Shown: positions 34,604 through 43,729, numbered from the stretch's first letter. The stretch: DNA of 64,000 nucleotides from Butyrivibrio hungatei NK4A153 (GCF_000424465.1 NZ_AUJY01000001.1:475588-539587); one strand, 5' to 3'. Made by a program: numbers and translations. Notes: generated by a model not told the origin, from the letters alone.

Positions 34604-34753
34604 ATGAACATACAGATTTTTGGTACGAAGAAATGCAATGATACTAAGAAGGCGGAACGCTTCTTCAAAGAGCGCGGCATCAAGTATCAGTTTATCGATA
34701 TGAAAGAAAAGGGTATAAATGACATTGGGACGGTTCTAATGTCATGCCTTTGA
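34604..34753 (+). pseudogene. Truncated ArsC/Spx-like (thioredoxin-fold) gene
   Basis: A 49-residue frame. The first 37 residues match the start of ArsC-family proteins (IFGTKKCNDTKKAERFFKERG, then YQFIDMKEKG), with one Cys at residue 11. Family members have about 110-120 residues; here the match ends near 34711 and 12 unrelated codons lead to a stop. It keeps a GGAAAGGAAA ribosome site. Probably non-functional. The gap 34531-34603 holds nothing else recognised. Confidence 0.7.
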
Positions 34754-34796
34754 CTTTTGACTAAATACATAAATTACAACATGGAGGAGACATAAT

Positions 34797-35744
34797 ATGA
34801 GTTGGGAAGTGCAATTGATGGAGTGGCTACAGGCCAATATTCCGGGACCGCTTATTTTGCTTATTTCGCAGTTTTCTGCTTTTGGAGAGGAGTTTGCGCT
34901 TGTTGCGGTCATGGGCTTTGTTTATTGGTGCCATGATAAAGAATTTGGACGAAAAATAGGATTACTTGTATGTTCTTCACTAATTTTATTTCCTATGATA
35001 AAAAACATTGTTTTCAGGATTCGTCCCTATATGGAGCATAGCAGCATAAAATGCCTGCGTCCCGTAGAGCCTGATGCGGATCTTATGGATGTGGATGCGC
35101 AAGGGTATTCATTTCCAAGCGGACATTCGACCAATGCGGCAACAGTCTATCCCGGAATTGTTATTTTTGGAAAAAATAAGAACAGGCTCAAATTGGTGTT
35201 ATCAATTATATTGATGCTGCTTGTAGGTTTTTCGAGAGTTGTAGTCGGATGTCATTATCCTACAGACGTGCTCTGCGGATGGACACTTGGTTTAGCTATG
35301 GTTTTTGTTATTTCTTTTTTGTATAAAAAGATAAAGAATCAAAATGTCATATTTGCGATGGTTGCAGTAATCGGGACTATAGGAGTTTTTTATTGCAAGA
35401 CAAGCGATTTTTTTAGTGCATATGGTATACTTTTTGGTCTATGGCTTTCAATACCTTTTGAGAAGAAATTCGTAAATTTTGAATCTACAAGAAATCCTGT
35501 TTCAAGCATTTTAAGACTTGTTGGCGGTGCGGTAGTATTTTTTGCACTTGATGAGATTTTTAAAATTCCTTTTGGCAAGGAGTTCCTAAATTCGGGAACT
35601 ATGGTTGCTCATCTTGTAAGAAGCGGAAGATATATGATCGCTATTTTTGTTTCGCTTGCTGTATATCCAATGTTATTTAAGTTTAGAATTTTCTCGCTTG
35701 AGGTGCCTGAACGTGGCGAAGAAGTTGGCGACGGAATTTACTGA
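34797..35744 (+). CDS. PAP2-family membrane phosphatase
   Basis: A 315-residue membrane protein with about eight hydrophobic segments. The three phosphatase motifs are present: KNIVFRIRPY, SFPSGHST and, after them, SRVVVGCHYPTDVLCG with the catalytic His residues. Such enzymes remove phosphate from lipid phosphates or undecaprenyl pyrophosphate. The C-terminal part adds further helices not needed for catalysis. GGAGGAG precedes the ATG. Confidence 0.92.
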   Translation: MSWEVQLMEWLQANIPGPLILLISQFSAFGEEFALVAVMGFVYWCHDKEFGRKIGLLVCSSLILFPMIKNIVFRIRPYMEHSSIKCLRPVEPDADLMDVDAQGYSFPSGHSTNAATVYPGIVIFGKNKNRLKLVLSIILMLLVGFSRVVVGCHYPTDVLCGWTLGLAMVFVISFLYKKIKNQNVIFAMVAVIGTIGVFYCKTSDFFSAYGILFGLWLSIPFEKKFVNFESTRNPVSSILRLVGGAVVFFALDEIFKIPFGKEFLNSGTMVAHLVRSGRYMIAIFVSLAVYPMLFKFRIFSLEVPERGEEVGDGIY

Positions 35745-35848
35745 TTTGTATTTGATTTAAAGTTATATGGGGAAATTGTAACAATAAGGAAAGGGTAATA
35801 AAGAAGCTTGTTATGTAGTACAAAAATAAAATAAAAAGGAGACTTGAA

Positions 35849-36925
35849 ATGGAAAGTACTAACAAGAAACGATTTATAACCTTTATTGCCGTTGCGTACG
35901 GTGCTGTAGCTCTAATGTGTATCTTTATGTATATCGGCTTAAAAGCCGGAAAAGATCTTTCAGTCTTTCCGCTTGCACATATGCTTTTTCCTGCATGCGG
36001 AGTTATAATTGGAACTTTATTGTTTGGAGATAAGGAAAAAAAGGTTCCGAAAGCAGGATTTTTTGTGATGATTATTACCATGGTAGTTTTGTTGGTTATG
36101 AGTTTAGCTTCTATATTTACAACGCAGAAAAAGATTCAGACCGTGACAGGAGAGGGTACAAACTGGTCATCATACGCTCAGACTGTGATTGTTATAGCAA
36201 GTGTTGTATGTTACGTCCTTTTCTGGGTATGTGGCAAGGAAAAGAGAAAAAATGTCGGACTTAGTAGGAATGCGGTTGGTAAAAGCATACTTTTAGTTGC
36301 TGTTTTCATTGTTTTATATTTTGTAAGACTTTTTATTTGGACTGCTTTGAAGCAGGTCTTTGTAAATGATGGAACAAATGCTGTAGGTGAAATGGCAAAA
36401 GTGTTATTTTCGCCTCAGAGTGCATATATAGCTTTTTCAATTCTTATTACTTTTCCTTTGTCATTTACATTGTTTTTGGGAGAAGAATATGGATGGAGAT
36501 ATTATTTACAGCCAATTCTGCAAAAAAAGTTTGGGTTACGACGCGGTGTTTTGATTTTGGGGGTTGTATGGGGAATTTGGCATATTGGATTGGATTTTAT
36601 GTATTATGCGGTTAATTCCGGACCAATGTATTTTGTAAATCAGATTATTAACTGTATTGCCTTGGCTATATTTTTTGGATATGCATACATGAAAACCAAA
36701 AACATATGGGTAGTAACATGGATGCATTATATCAATAATAATTTTGCCTTGTTATTTGCTAATGGGGATACAGATTTGTTTCAGAATCAGACAGTTTTGG
36801 CTTCGGATTTACCATTCATTATATTGGGAGCAAGCGTACTCATTGTCTTTATTTTTGCGCCAATCTATAAGGAAAAAAAAGATAAGCCTGAATCTGAGCA
36901 GGGAAATGAACAGAATGTAGCATAA
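35849..36925 (+). CDS. CPBP-family intramembrane protease (CAAX-protease-like)
   Basis: A 358-residue protein with about nine hydrophobic segments. Family motifs are GEEYGWRYYLQP (EExxxR), GIWHIGLD and WMHYINNNFALLF (final His/Asn motif). Bacterial members act as intramembrane proteases or as bacteriocin-immunity proteins; no bacteriocin gene is visible here. AAAAAGGAGAC precedes the ATG. A terminator follows. Confidence 0.9.
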   Translation: MESTNKKRFITFIAVAYGAVALMCIFMYIGLKAGKDLSVFPLAHMLFPACGVIIGTLLFGDKEKKVPKAGFFVMIITMVVLLVMSLASIFTTQKKIQTVTGEGTNWSSYAQTVIVIASVVCYVLFWVCGKEKRKNVGLSRNAVGKSILLVAVFIVLYFVRLFIWTALKQVFVNDGTNAVGEMAKVLFSPQSAYIAFSILITFPLSFTLFLGEEYGWRYYLQPILQKKFGLRRGVLILGVVWGIWHIGLDFMYYAVNSGPMYFVNQIINCIALAIFFGYAYMKTKNIWVVTWMHYINNNFALLFANGDTDLFQNQTVLASDLPFIILGASVLIVFIFAPIYKEKKDKPESEQGNEQNVA

Positions 36926-36932
36926 AAATATG

Positions 36933-36978
36933 ACTCTACGGAACGGTTGATGTACAATTAGTTCCGTAGAGTTTTTTC
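36933..36978 (+). terminator. Intrinsic terminator
   Basis: ACTCTACGGAAC (36933-36944) and GTTCCGTAGAGT (36961-36972) are perfectly complementary, followed by TTTTTCC. Confidence 0.87.
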
Positions 36979-37032
36979 CTTTTTTGAGGGATGTATGCTT
37001 ATCGATTATAAGTTGAAGGAGTAAATGTTTAG

Positions 37033-37599
37033 ATGATATATATGGGAAATGCCGGCTGGTGGGATAACAGATTTGATGCACGTGGTGCAAAACTAATGAT
37101 GCATGATGTCAAGTTGGAAGAAGATATGAATTACTTTCCTGTAAAAGGGAATGTTCTGGATGTTGCTTGTGGAGACGGGAGGAATTCAATATTTTTAAGT
37201 AAGCAGGGATATGTCGTTGATGCGATTGATTTTAGTAAAGTTGCTTTGGATAGACTTAAGCATTTTGCAAAGACAGAAGGACAAAGCATTAGAACAACAC
37301 AGGTAGACCTTTCTGATAAAGCTGCATTTGCTAAGTTTGATGAATATGATCTGATCATCATAAATCATTTTAGACTTGATAAGAGCTTGTTTCCTGAGCT
37401 GAAAAATCATCTTAAAGAAAATGGTGTTCTCTGGGTTAACGGCTTTCGCGAAATCCCCGGAAATAATCCGAATATTTCGGTCAGAGATTTACTTACTGAT
37501 GATGATTTTACAGAGCTTGAAAAATGCACTTTGGAAAGTAAAGATACTTATGACAATGGTGAGCATAAACTTGTCAGATATATTTGGATAAAGAGATAA
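37033..37599 (+). CDS. SAM-dependent methyltransferase, class I
   Basis: A 188-residue methyltransferase. Motif I is VLDVACGDGRNS at about residues 42-53, with the acidic motif II in VDAIDFS and a later motif in DLIIINHF. The general type is the TehB/YcgJ-like small-molecule methyltransferase; the substrate is unknown. The ATG at 37033 is preceded by AAGGAG at a slightly long distance; the next in-frame ATG at 37042 is an alternative. Confidence 0.85.
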   Translation: MIYMGNAGWWDNRFDARGAKLMMHDVKLEEDMNYFPVKGNVLDVACGDGRNSIFLSKQGYVVDAIDFSKVALDRLKHFAKTEGQSIRTTQVDLSDKAAFAKFDEYDLIIINHFRLDKSLFPELKNHLKENGVLWVNGFREIPGNNPNISVRDLLTDDDFTELEKCTLESKDTYDNGEHKLVRYIWIKR

Positions 37600-37603
37600 A
37601 ATA

Positions 37604-37649
37604 AAAGCTGTGAACTAATGAAAGTCATCGGTTCACAGCTTTATTTTTT
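37604..37649. terminator. Bidirectional terminator
   Basis: AAAGCTGTGAAC (37604-37615) and GTTCACAGCTTT (37631-37642) form a perfect hairpin with ATTTTTT after it and A/T-rich sequence before it, serving the convergent methyltransferase and ACT genes. Confidence 0.85.
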
Positions 37650-37652
37650 ACA

Positions 37653-38090
37653 TCAAATCTGTGCAAGATCTTCCTGAGTTAGCATCTTGAGAGATTTGTT
37701 TGCGGCAAGTCTTGCTTCGGCGTTCTTTGTATCTGAAACTCTGAAGATCATGTAAGCGTGATCTTTGTTTGAACCGCCGGAGAAAGCGTACATGTACTCG
37801 ATATTGACTTTTGCTTCATCGAAAACGGTGAGCAGGTTATCGAGTCCGCCCATTTCATCCGGAATCTCGATGGCAAGAACCGGAGTGAGGCTTGCTACAA
37901 AATTATTTTCTTTAAGAGTGTTAACAGCTGCGAGAGCATCGTCAACTACAAGTCTTGCAATACCGAAGTCTTTGGTTTCGGCAAGAGAAGTAGCGCGCAT
38001 GTCAATCTTGTTCGCTGCAAGTACACTTGTCATTTTCTTCAAGGTACCGGGTTTATTCTCAAGAAATACTGAAATCTGCATTACGCTCAT
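37653..38090 (-). CDS. Tandem ACT-domain protein
   Basis: A 145-residue protein made of two ACT domains (about 3-70 and 72-140), with the ligand-loop ENKPGTLKKM near residue 11. ACT domains bind amino acids. In this operon, after paaK and the indolepyruvate oxidoreductase genes, it may sense an aromatic amino acid and adjust the pathway. GGGGG lies eight bases before the ATG. Confidence 0.9.
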   Translation of the reverse strand: MSVMQISVFLENKPGTLKKMTSVLAANKIDMRATSLAETKDFGIARLVVDDALAAVNTLKENNFVASLTPVLAIEIPDEMGGLDNLLTVFDEAKVNIEYMYAFSGGSNKDHAYMIFRVSDTKNAEARLAANKSLKMLTQEDLAQI

Positions 38091-38130
38091 AGCTGTATCC
38101 CCCTTTTCATCTTATATTTTCATTATACGA

Positions 38131-39432
38131 TTAGATTTTTCTCTTGTCGATTACACGAACAGCTTTTCCTTCGCTTCTTGCAATAGACTTGGGAGCAAGG
38201 AGAGAAACCTTAGCCTTGATTCCAAGCATGGACTTAAGGCCTTCAACAAGTTTTTTCTGACGTTCTTCAACTTCACCGACGTTATCCGTGAACATTTCGG
38301 GAGTCATTTCAACCTGAACGTCGAGAGTATCTGTGTTGTTTACTCTGTCTACGACAATCTGGTAGTTTGCTGCATAGCCGTTGTTCATAAGAACAGTTTC
38401 AATCTGGCTCGGGAATACATTTACGCCGCGGATGATAAGCATGTCATCTGAACGTCCCATAGGCTTAGCCATGCGGACATGAGTTCTTCCGCAAGAGCAT
38501 TTTTCTCTTGTGAGTTTGCAGATATCTCTTGTACGATAACGGATCATCGGGAAAGCTTCTTTATCTACGGCCGTGAATACCAGCTCACCCTGTGAACCTT
38601 CGGGAAGAACTTCTTCTGTGTCGGGATCGATGATCTCGGCTATGAAGTGATCCTCGTTGATGTGCATTCCGTTCTGTGCAGAACATTCAAATGCAACACC
38701 GGGACCTGAGAGCTCTGTAAGTCCGTAGATGTCATATGCTTTGATTCCGAGAGTCTTCTCGATATCTGCACGCATTTCTTCACTCCAGGCTTCTGCTCCG
38801 AAGATACCGGCTTTAAGCGGAATATCATCGGGGCCGTAGCCCATCTCTTTGAAACGCTCACCGAGGTAAGCAGCATAGCTGGGAGTACAGCAGAGGATAG
38901 TGGCACCAAGATCGTTGATGAACATGATCTGTCTGTCTGTATTTCCTGAGCTGATGGGAACAGTAAGAGATCCTACTTTGTGTGAACCGCCGTGAATTCC
39001 GGCTCCACCTGTGAAGAGACCGTAGCCGTATGCAACATGAACGACGTCCTCATTTGTTCCGCCGGCAGCCATGATGGCACGTGCACAGCAATCTTCCCAG
39101 AGGTCGATGTCATGCTGCGTGTAGTAGGCAACAACTCTTTTTCCGGTTGTTCCGGATGTGGAGTGGATACGAACACATTCCTTTAACGGTTTTCCGAGAA
39201 GTCCGTAAGGATAAGCGTCTCTTAAATCTTTTTTGGATAAAAAAGGAAGTTTATGGAGGTCGTCAACCGACTTGATATCATCAGGTGTAACACCTTTTTC
39301 TTCCATTTTTTTACGGTAGTAAGGAACATTGTCCCATACGTGTTTTACTTGCTTAACTAGTTTTTCTGATTGAATCTTGCGAATTTCCTCATAGGGCGCA
39401 CACTCAATGTCCTTTTGATAATATCGCTCCAT
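38131..39432 (-). CDS. paaK: Phenylacetate--CoA ligase (PaaK family)
   Basis: A 433-residue adenylate-forming enzyme. The AMP/phosphate loop is STSGTTGKR and the second core motif is YGLTELSGPG. The small C-terminal domain ends the protein. In strict anaerobes PaaK homologues next to IorAB probably handle arylacetyl-CoA made from aromatic amino acids, possibly conserving ATP by running toward the acid; the direction here is inferred. GGAGGAATT precedes the ATG. It is the third gene of the reverse-strand operon. Confidence 0.94.
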   Translation of the reverse strand: MERYYQKDIECAPYEEIRKIQSEKLVKQVKHVWDNVPYYRKKMEEKGVTPDDIKSVDDLHKLPFLSKKDLRDAYPYGLLGKPLKECVRIHSTSGTTGKRVVAYYTQHDIDLWEDCCARAIMAAGGTNEDVVHVAYGYGLFTGGAGIHGGSHKVGSLTVPISSGNTDRQIMFINDLGATILCCTPSYAAYLGERFKEMGYGPDDIPLKAGIFGAEAWSEEMRADIEKTLGIKAYDIYGLTELSGPGVAFECSAQNGMHINEDHFIAEIIDPDTEEVLPEGSQGELVFTAVDKEAFPMIRYRTRDICKLTREKCSCGRTHVRMAKPMGRSDDMLIIRGVNVFPSQIETVLMNNGYAANYQIVVDRVNNTDTLDVQVEMTPEMFTDNVGEVEERQKKLVEGLKSMLGIKAKVSLLAPKSIARSEGKAVRVIDKRKI

Positions 39433-39487
39433 GTATAATTCCTCCGTGTGTTTGTAGATAGGTGATAAAAAGCTTATGATAGCAATA

Positions 39488-40069
39488 TCACTTCATGTTT
39501 TTTCCAAGCTCAAATGCCTTCTTGTTCATTTCAAGGAACTTAGGAGGCACATTTGCTTCAAGTGACTTCATCCATGCTTCTTCGGGAAGATCAAAGTAGT
39601 GTGAGAGTCTTCCGAGAAGAACGATGTTAACGGCTTTTGCAGATCCTGCCTTCTCAGCGAGTGAGAGGCAATCAAGAGCATCAACTTTAGCACCTGTTTC
39701 TTTTAACTTGGAAACAAGATCTTCGGGATACTCGGCAGCACCTGTAATTACAGGCATGGGATCGATCTGCTGTGTATTCGTAACAATCTGTCCGTCTTTT
39801 TTTAGGAAAGGAAGCCATCTTGCAGCTTCGAGAATCTCGAAAGAAACAATGTAATCAGCTTCGCCCTTATCGATAACGGGAGAGTAAACCTTATCACCGT
39901 ATCTTACGTAAGTAACAACGCTACCGCCTCTCTGAGACATTCCGTGTACTTCGGACACTTTTACATCATAGCCCTGTGAAAGGAGGAGGTGTCCCAATAA
40001 TTTGCTGGCAAGAAGTGATCCCTGTCCGCCTACTCCGACAATCATAATATTCTTAGTTTCCATTATCAT
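39488..40069 (-). CDS. iorB: Indolepyruvate:ferredoxin oxidoreductase, beta subunit
   Basis: A 193-residue subunit with the nucleotide-like loop VGVGGQGSLLASKLLG near the N-terminus, typical of the gamma/beta domain of 2-ketoacid ferredoxin oxidoreductases. With IorA it would oxidise arylpyruvates to arylacetyl-CoA, CO2 and reduced ferredoxin. Its ATG overlaps the iorA stop by four bases (ATGA on the reverse strand), so it is coupled to iorA. Confidence 0.94.
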   Translation of the reverse strand: MIMETKNIMIVGVGGQGSLLASKLLGHLLLSQGYDVKVSEVHGMSQRGGSVVTYVRYGDKVYSPVIDKGEADYIVSFEILEAARWLPFLKKDGQIVTNTQQIDPMPVITGAAEYPEDLVSKLKETGAKVDALDCLSLAEKAGSAKAVNIVLLGRLSHYFDLPEEAWMKSLEANVPPKFLEMNKKAFELGKNMK

Positions 40070-41823
40070 GCCTCACTTTCTGCTGTGCTTTCAAATGCAC
40101 CAACAGGGCACATCTGTGAACATACATTGCAGCCTACACATAATGTGTTATCAATAGTTGCCTTGCCGTTCTTCATTGAGATGGCAGGACATCCGATCTT
40201 CATACATGATTTACAGCCTACGCACTTATCGGTGTTAACCTTAAGAGGTGCGTTATGCTTTACATATTTAAGAAGTGCGCAAGGTCTTCTTGAGATGATT
40301 ACAGAAGGAGCTTCTACGTTAAGCTCTTCCTTGAGGACTTCGTCGCACTGCTTTAAGTTATAAGGGTCTACGACTCTTACGCGCTCAAAGCCCATAGCTT
40401 TGCAAAGTGCTTCGAGGTCGATCTTTCCTGCCGGGTCTCCCTTGATGTTGTAACCTGTTGTGGGATTCTGCTGGTGACCTGTCATTCCTGTGATTGAGTT
40501 ATCAACGATGACGATAGTTGAGTTTGACTGGTTGTAAGCAACGTTTGCAAGTCCTGTCATACCTGAGTGCATGAATGTTGAATCACCGATTACGGCAACA
40601 GTCTTTTTCTCGCTCTCAGCGCCGCGAACTTTATTAAATCCGTGAACGGCACCGATTGAAGCACCCATGCAAAGTGTCATCTCGATTGCACCAAGGGGCG
40701 GAACGGCACCGAGTGTATAGCATCCGATATCACCAAGAACCGTGCAGTTATTCTTTTTAAGAGTGTAAAAGAGTCCTCTGTGAGGGCAACCTGCACACAT
40801 AACGGGTGGTCTTGCGGGAATCTGCTCATCGATGGCAAAGCCTTCATTTACATCTTTTCCGAAAGCTTTTGCGAGAAGATTCTGAGAAAATTCATCAATA
40901 ATGGGAAGAAGCTCTTTTCCTGTAACTTCTATTCCAAGAGCCTTAACGTGATTTTCGATGATGGGGTCAAGTTCTTCGACAACAAAGAGTTTATCAACCT
41001 TTGCCGCAAAGCTCTTTATAAGATCGCATGGAAGAGGATTGGTCATTCCAAGCTTGAGAACGCTTACGGAGTCACCGAATACTTCTTTTACATACTGATA
41101 AGAAGTTGAGCATGTGATGATACCGATCTCTGTGCCGCCCATTTCAACTCTGTTGATGGGATTTTCTTCGGCAAATTTGATAAGATCCTGAGTACGCTGC
41201 TCAACGATGGGGTGACGCTTTTTGGCATTGCCCGGCATCATAACGTACTTAGCGATATTTTTTTCATACGGCTTATCGGGAACAACACGCTCGCCTGTCT
41301 CAACAATTGACTGAGAGTGAGCTACTCTTGTGCACATCTTAAGAAGCACGGGTGTGTCGAATTTCTCAGAAATCTCGTAAGCAAGCTTTGTGTATTCAAG
41401 AGCTTCCTTAGAATCCGAAGGCTCGAGCATGGGAACCTTAGCAGCGATAGCGTGATGACGTGAATCTTGCTCGTTCTGGGAAGAATGCATTCCTGCATCA
41501 TCGGCAACAACTATAACAAGACCGGCGTTAACTCCGGTATAAGACATTGTATAAAGAGGGTCAGCAGCTACATTAAGTCCAACGTGTTTCTGAGCACAAA
41601 ACGATCTGCGACCGGCGAGTGATGCACCAAAAGCAGATTCCATAGCAACCTTCTCGTTTGGAGCCCATTCGCAATATATTTCATCATATTTGGCAGCTTC
41701 TTCGGTTACTTCCGTACTGGGAGTTCCGGGATAGCTGGAAATAAAGCAGACTCCGGCCTCATAAAGACCACGAGCAACAGCTTTGTTGCCCAGCATGAGC
41801 TGCCCATTGTTTTTTTGATCCAT
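40066..41823 (-). CDS. iorA: Indolepyruvate:ferredoxin oxidoreductase, alpha subunit
   Basis: A 585-residue thiamine-diphosphate enzyme subunit. The N-terminal half is the pyrimidine-binding region (SSYPGTPSTEVTEE). The TPP-binding region holds GDSTFMHSGMTGL and IVDNSITGMTGHQ. The C-terminal 60 residues contain two 4Fe-4S motifs, starting CVGCKSCMKIGCP and CVGCNVCSQMCP. AGGAGG precedes the ATG at 41823; an open frame extends 12 codons further without support. It is first in the operon iorA-iorB-paaK-ACT. Confidence 0.95.
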   Translation of the reverse strand: MDQKNNGQLMLGNKAVARGLYEAGVCFISSYPGTPSTEVTEEAAKYDEIYCEWAPNEKVAMESAFGASLAGRRSFCAQKHVGLNVAADPLYTMSYTGVNAGLVIVVADDAGMHSSQNEQDSRHHAIAAKVPMLEPSDSKEALEYTKLAYEISEKFDTPVLLKMCTRVAHSQSIVETGERVVPDKPYEKNIAKYVMMPGNAKKRHPIVEQRTQDLIKFAEENPINRVEMGGTEIGIITCSTSYQYVKEVFGDSVSVLKLGMTNPLPCDLIKSFAAKVDKLFVVEELDPIIENHVKALGIEVTGKELLPIIDEFSQNLLAKAFGKDVNEGFAIDEQIPARPPVMCAGCPHRGLFYTLKKNNCTVLGDIGCYTLGAVPPLGAIEMTLCMGASIGAVHGFNKVRGAESEKKTVAVIGDSTFMHSGMTGLANVAYNQSNSTIVIVDNSITGMTGHQQNPTTGYNIKGDPAGKIDLEALCKAMGFERVRVVDPYNLKQCDEVLKEELNVEAPSVIISRRPCALLKYVKHNAPLKVNTDKCVGCKSCMKIGCPAISMKNGKATIDNTLCVGCNVCSQMCPVGAFESTAESEA

Positions 41824-41860
41824 GGTAAAAAACCTCCTACAGAATTTTAGATGGCTCATA

Positions 41861-42001
41861 ATTACTGTTCAATCAGAAATGCGCATATACTGCGCATTTC
41901 GTGAGAATATGATTCAAGAGTAAGCACATTCCTCGCGAAGCGAATTTTAATGAATGTGCGAATGCATTACTGGAGCGAGCAGTATGCGAGCGAACAGTAA
42001 T
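41861..42001. repeat. Four-armed palindromic element (possible MITE or structured RNA)
   Basis: Outer arms ATTACTGTTC (41861-41870) and GAACAGTAAT (41992-42001) enclose three hairpins. The first is GAAATGCGCA/TGCGCATTTC (41876-41885, 41891-41900). The second is GCACATTC/GAATGTGC (41924-41931, 41952-41959), with an inner TCGC-GAA-GCGA. The third is GCATTACT/AGTATGC (41964-41971, 41981-41987), with one bulge. The 141-base unit fills the gap between iorA and the divergent acyl-CoA ligase. It holds no open frame. Its symmetry means it could fold from either transcript. Confidence 0.7.
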
Positions 42002-42033
42002 CAATTTAGCGCGATAAAGTTAATATATCATAT

Positions 42034-42062
42034 TTGACCTTTAAATAGAATACGTTTATACT
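42034..42062 (+). promoter_or_regulatory. Promoter of the acyl-CoA ligase gene
   Basis: TTGACC (42034-42039) and TATACT (42057-42062) with a 17-base spacer, 32 bases before the ATG. Confidence 0.75.
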
Positions 42063-42094
42063 TTACTTTAGCACTTTAAAGCGGAGGATTTCTT

Positions 42095-43729
42095 ATGCCA
42101 ATTACGGATTTATTGGAACGAAACAGCAAATTGTATGGGGATGAAGTTGCTCTTGTTGAGATCAATCCGGAGATTAAAGAAGAGCAGAGGGTTACGTGGA
42201 GAGAATATGAGCTTATTCAGCCGACTTCCACAGCATATTACAGAAGACAAATCACATGGTCGGTTTTTGATGAGAAAGCAAACAGAGTTGCAAACATGCT
42301 CATCGAAAGGGGTATAAAAAAAGGCCAGAAGTGTGCGATTCTTCTTATGAACTGCCTTGAATGGTTACCTATTTATTTCGGAATTTTAAAAGCGGGAGCT
42401 ATAGCGGTTCCTCTTAACTTCAGATTTGATGCTGAAGAAATTGATTATTGTCTTAACGCATCCGATTCGGATGTTTTATTCTACGGACCTGAGTTTATCG
42501 GACGTATTGAGGATATCGCAGAGAAGATAAAGAAGGAGACACTTCTTTTCTTTGTGGGAGACCAGTGTCCTTCTTATGCGGAAGACTACTACAGACAGGT
42601 TTCCAACAGTTCTTCGGTTGCACCGAGAGTTCTTATTGAGGATAAGGATGATGCGGCAATCTATTTTTCATCGGGAACAACCGGATTTCCCAAAGCTATT
42701 TTACATATTCACACGGCACTTATGCAGTCTGCCAAGATGGAGGCAATTCATCACGAAACTACACATGAGGACAATTTCCTTTGCATTCCTCCTTTGTATC
42801 ACACGGGAGCCAAGATGCACTGGTTTGGATCTCTTTATACAGGTAGCAGAGCGGTTCTTTTGAAAGGAAATTCACCTGAATCGATATTCAGAGCCGTTTC
42901 GGAAGAAAGATGTACGATAGTATGGCTTCTTGTTCCGTGGGCGCAGGATATTCTGGCAGCGCTTGATTCGGGAAAACTCAAGATAGAAGACTATCATTTA
43001 AAACAGTGGAGACTTATGCATATCGGTGCTCAGCCGATTCCGCCGAGTCTCATAAAGAGATGGCTTAAATATTTCCCGCATCACAAGTATGACACAAACT
43101 ACGGCCTTTCGGAGTCAACGGGCCCCGGCTGCGTGCATCTGGGACTTGAGAATGTTGAGAAAGTCGGCGCCATCGGAATTCCCGGATACGGCTGGAAGAC
43201 AAAGATTGTCGATGAAAACGGCAAGGCCGTTGATCAGGGCGAAATTGGGGAACTCTGCGTAAAAGGCCCGGGAGTAATGGTCGAGTATTACAAGAACCCC
43301 GAGGCGACGGCCGAAATATTAAAAGACGGCTGGTTATTTACCGGAGATATGGCTCGTCAGGACGAAGATGGATTCATATTTCTTGTAGATAGAAAAAAAG
43401 ATGTTATAATTTCAGGTGGAGAAAATCTTTATCCGGTTCAGATAGAGAGTTTCTTAATGAAAAATGACAAGATACATGATGCTGCAGTTATAGGACTTCA
43501 GGATGACAGACTCGGCGAGATCGCAGCTGCCATTATCCAGGTAAAAGAGGGAATGACTTTAACTGAGGATGATGTCGATCGTTTTTGTATGGATCTTCCG
43601 AGATACAAGAGGCCGAGAAAGATTATTTTTGCCGACGTATTAAGGAATCCTACGGGAAAAATTGACAAACCGAAGCTCCGTGAAATATACTGCGGAGAAC
43701 ATCTTGTTGAACGTCAGAATAAATCTTGA
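42095..43729 (+). CDS. AMP-dependent acyl-CoA synthetase
   Basis: A 544-residue adenylate-forming ligase. Core motifs are YFSSGTTGFPK, NYGLSESTGPG, GWLFTGDMAR and, at the C-terminal end, NPTGKIDK with the catalytic Lys. The substrate, probably a medium-chain or aromatic acid, is not defined. An insertion near residues 40-52 before the first core strand is unusual. It is divergent from iorA and is followed by the copper ATPase; the two genes nearly touch. Confidence 0.92.
   Translation: MPITDLLERNSKLYGDEVALVEINPEIKEEQRVTWREYELIQPTSTAYYRRQITWSVFDEKANRVANMLIERGIKKGQKCAILLMNCLEWLPIYFGILKAGAIAVPLNFRFDAEEIDYCLNASDSDVLFYGPEFIGRIEDIAEKIKKETLLFFVGDQCPSYAEDYYRQVSNSSSVAPRVLIEDKDDAAIYFSSGTTGFPKAILHIHTALMQSAKMEAIHHETTHEDNFLCIPPLYHTGAKMHWFGSLYTGSRAVLLKGNSPESIFRAVSEERCTIVWLLVPWAQDILAALDSGKLKIEDYHLKQWRLMHIGAQPIPPSLIKRWLKYFPHHKYDTNYGLSESTGPGCVHLGLENVEKVGAIGIPGYGWKTKIVDENGKAVDQGEIGELCVKGPGVMVEYYKNPEATAEILKDGWLFTGDMARQDEDGFIFLVDRKKDVIISGGENLYPVQIESFLMKNDKIHDAAVIGLQDDRLGEIAAAIIQVKEGMTLTEDDVDRFCMDLPRYKRPRKIIFADVLRNPTGKIDKPKLREIYCGEHLVERQNKS

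Noticed and set aside
36536..36925. Bacteriocin immunity role for the CPBP protein
   Set aside because: No leader-type peptide, ABC exporter or modification gene lies nearby.
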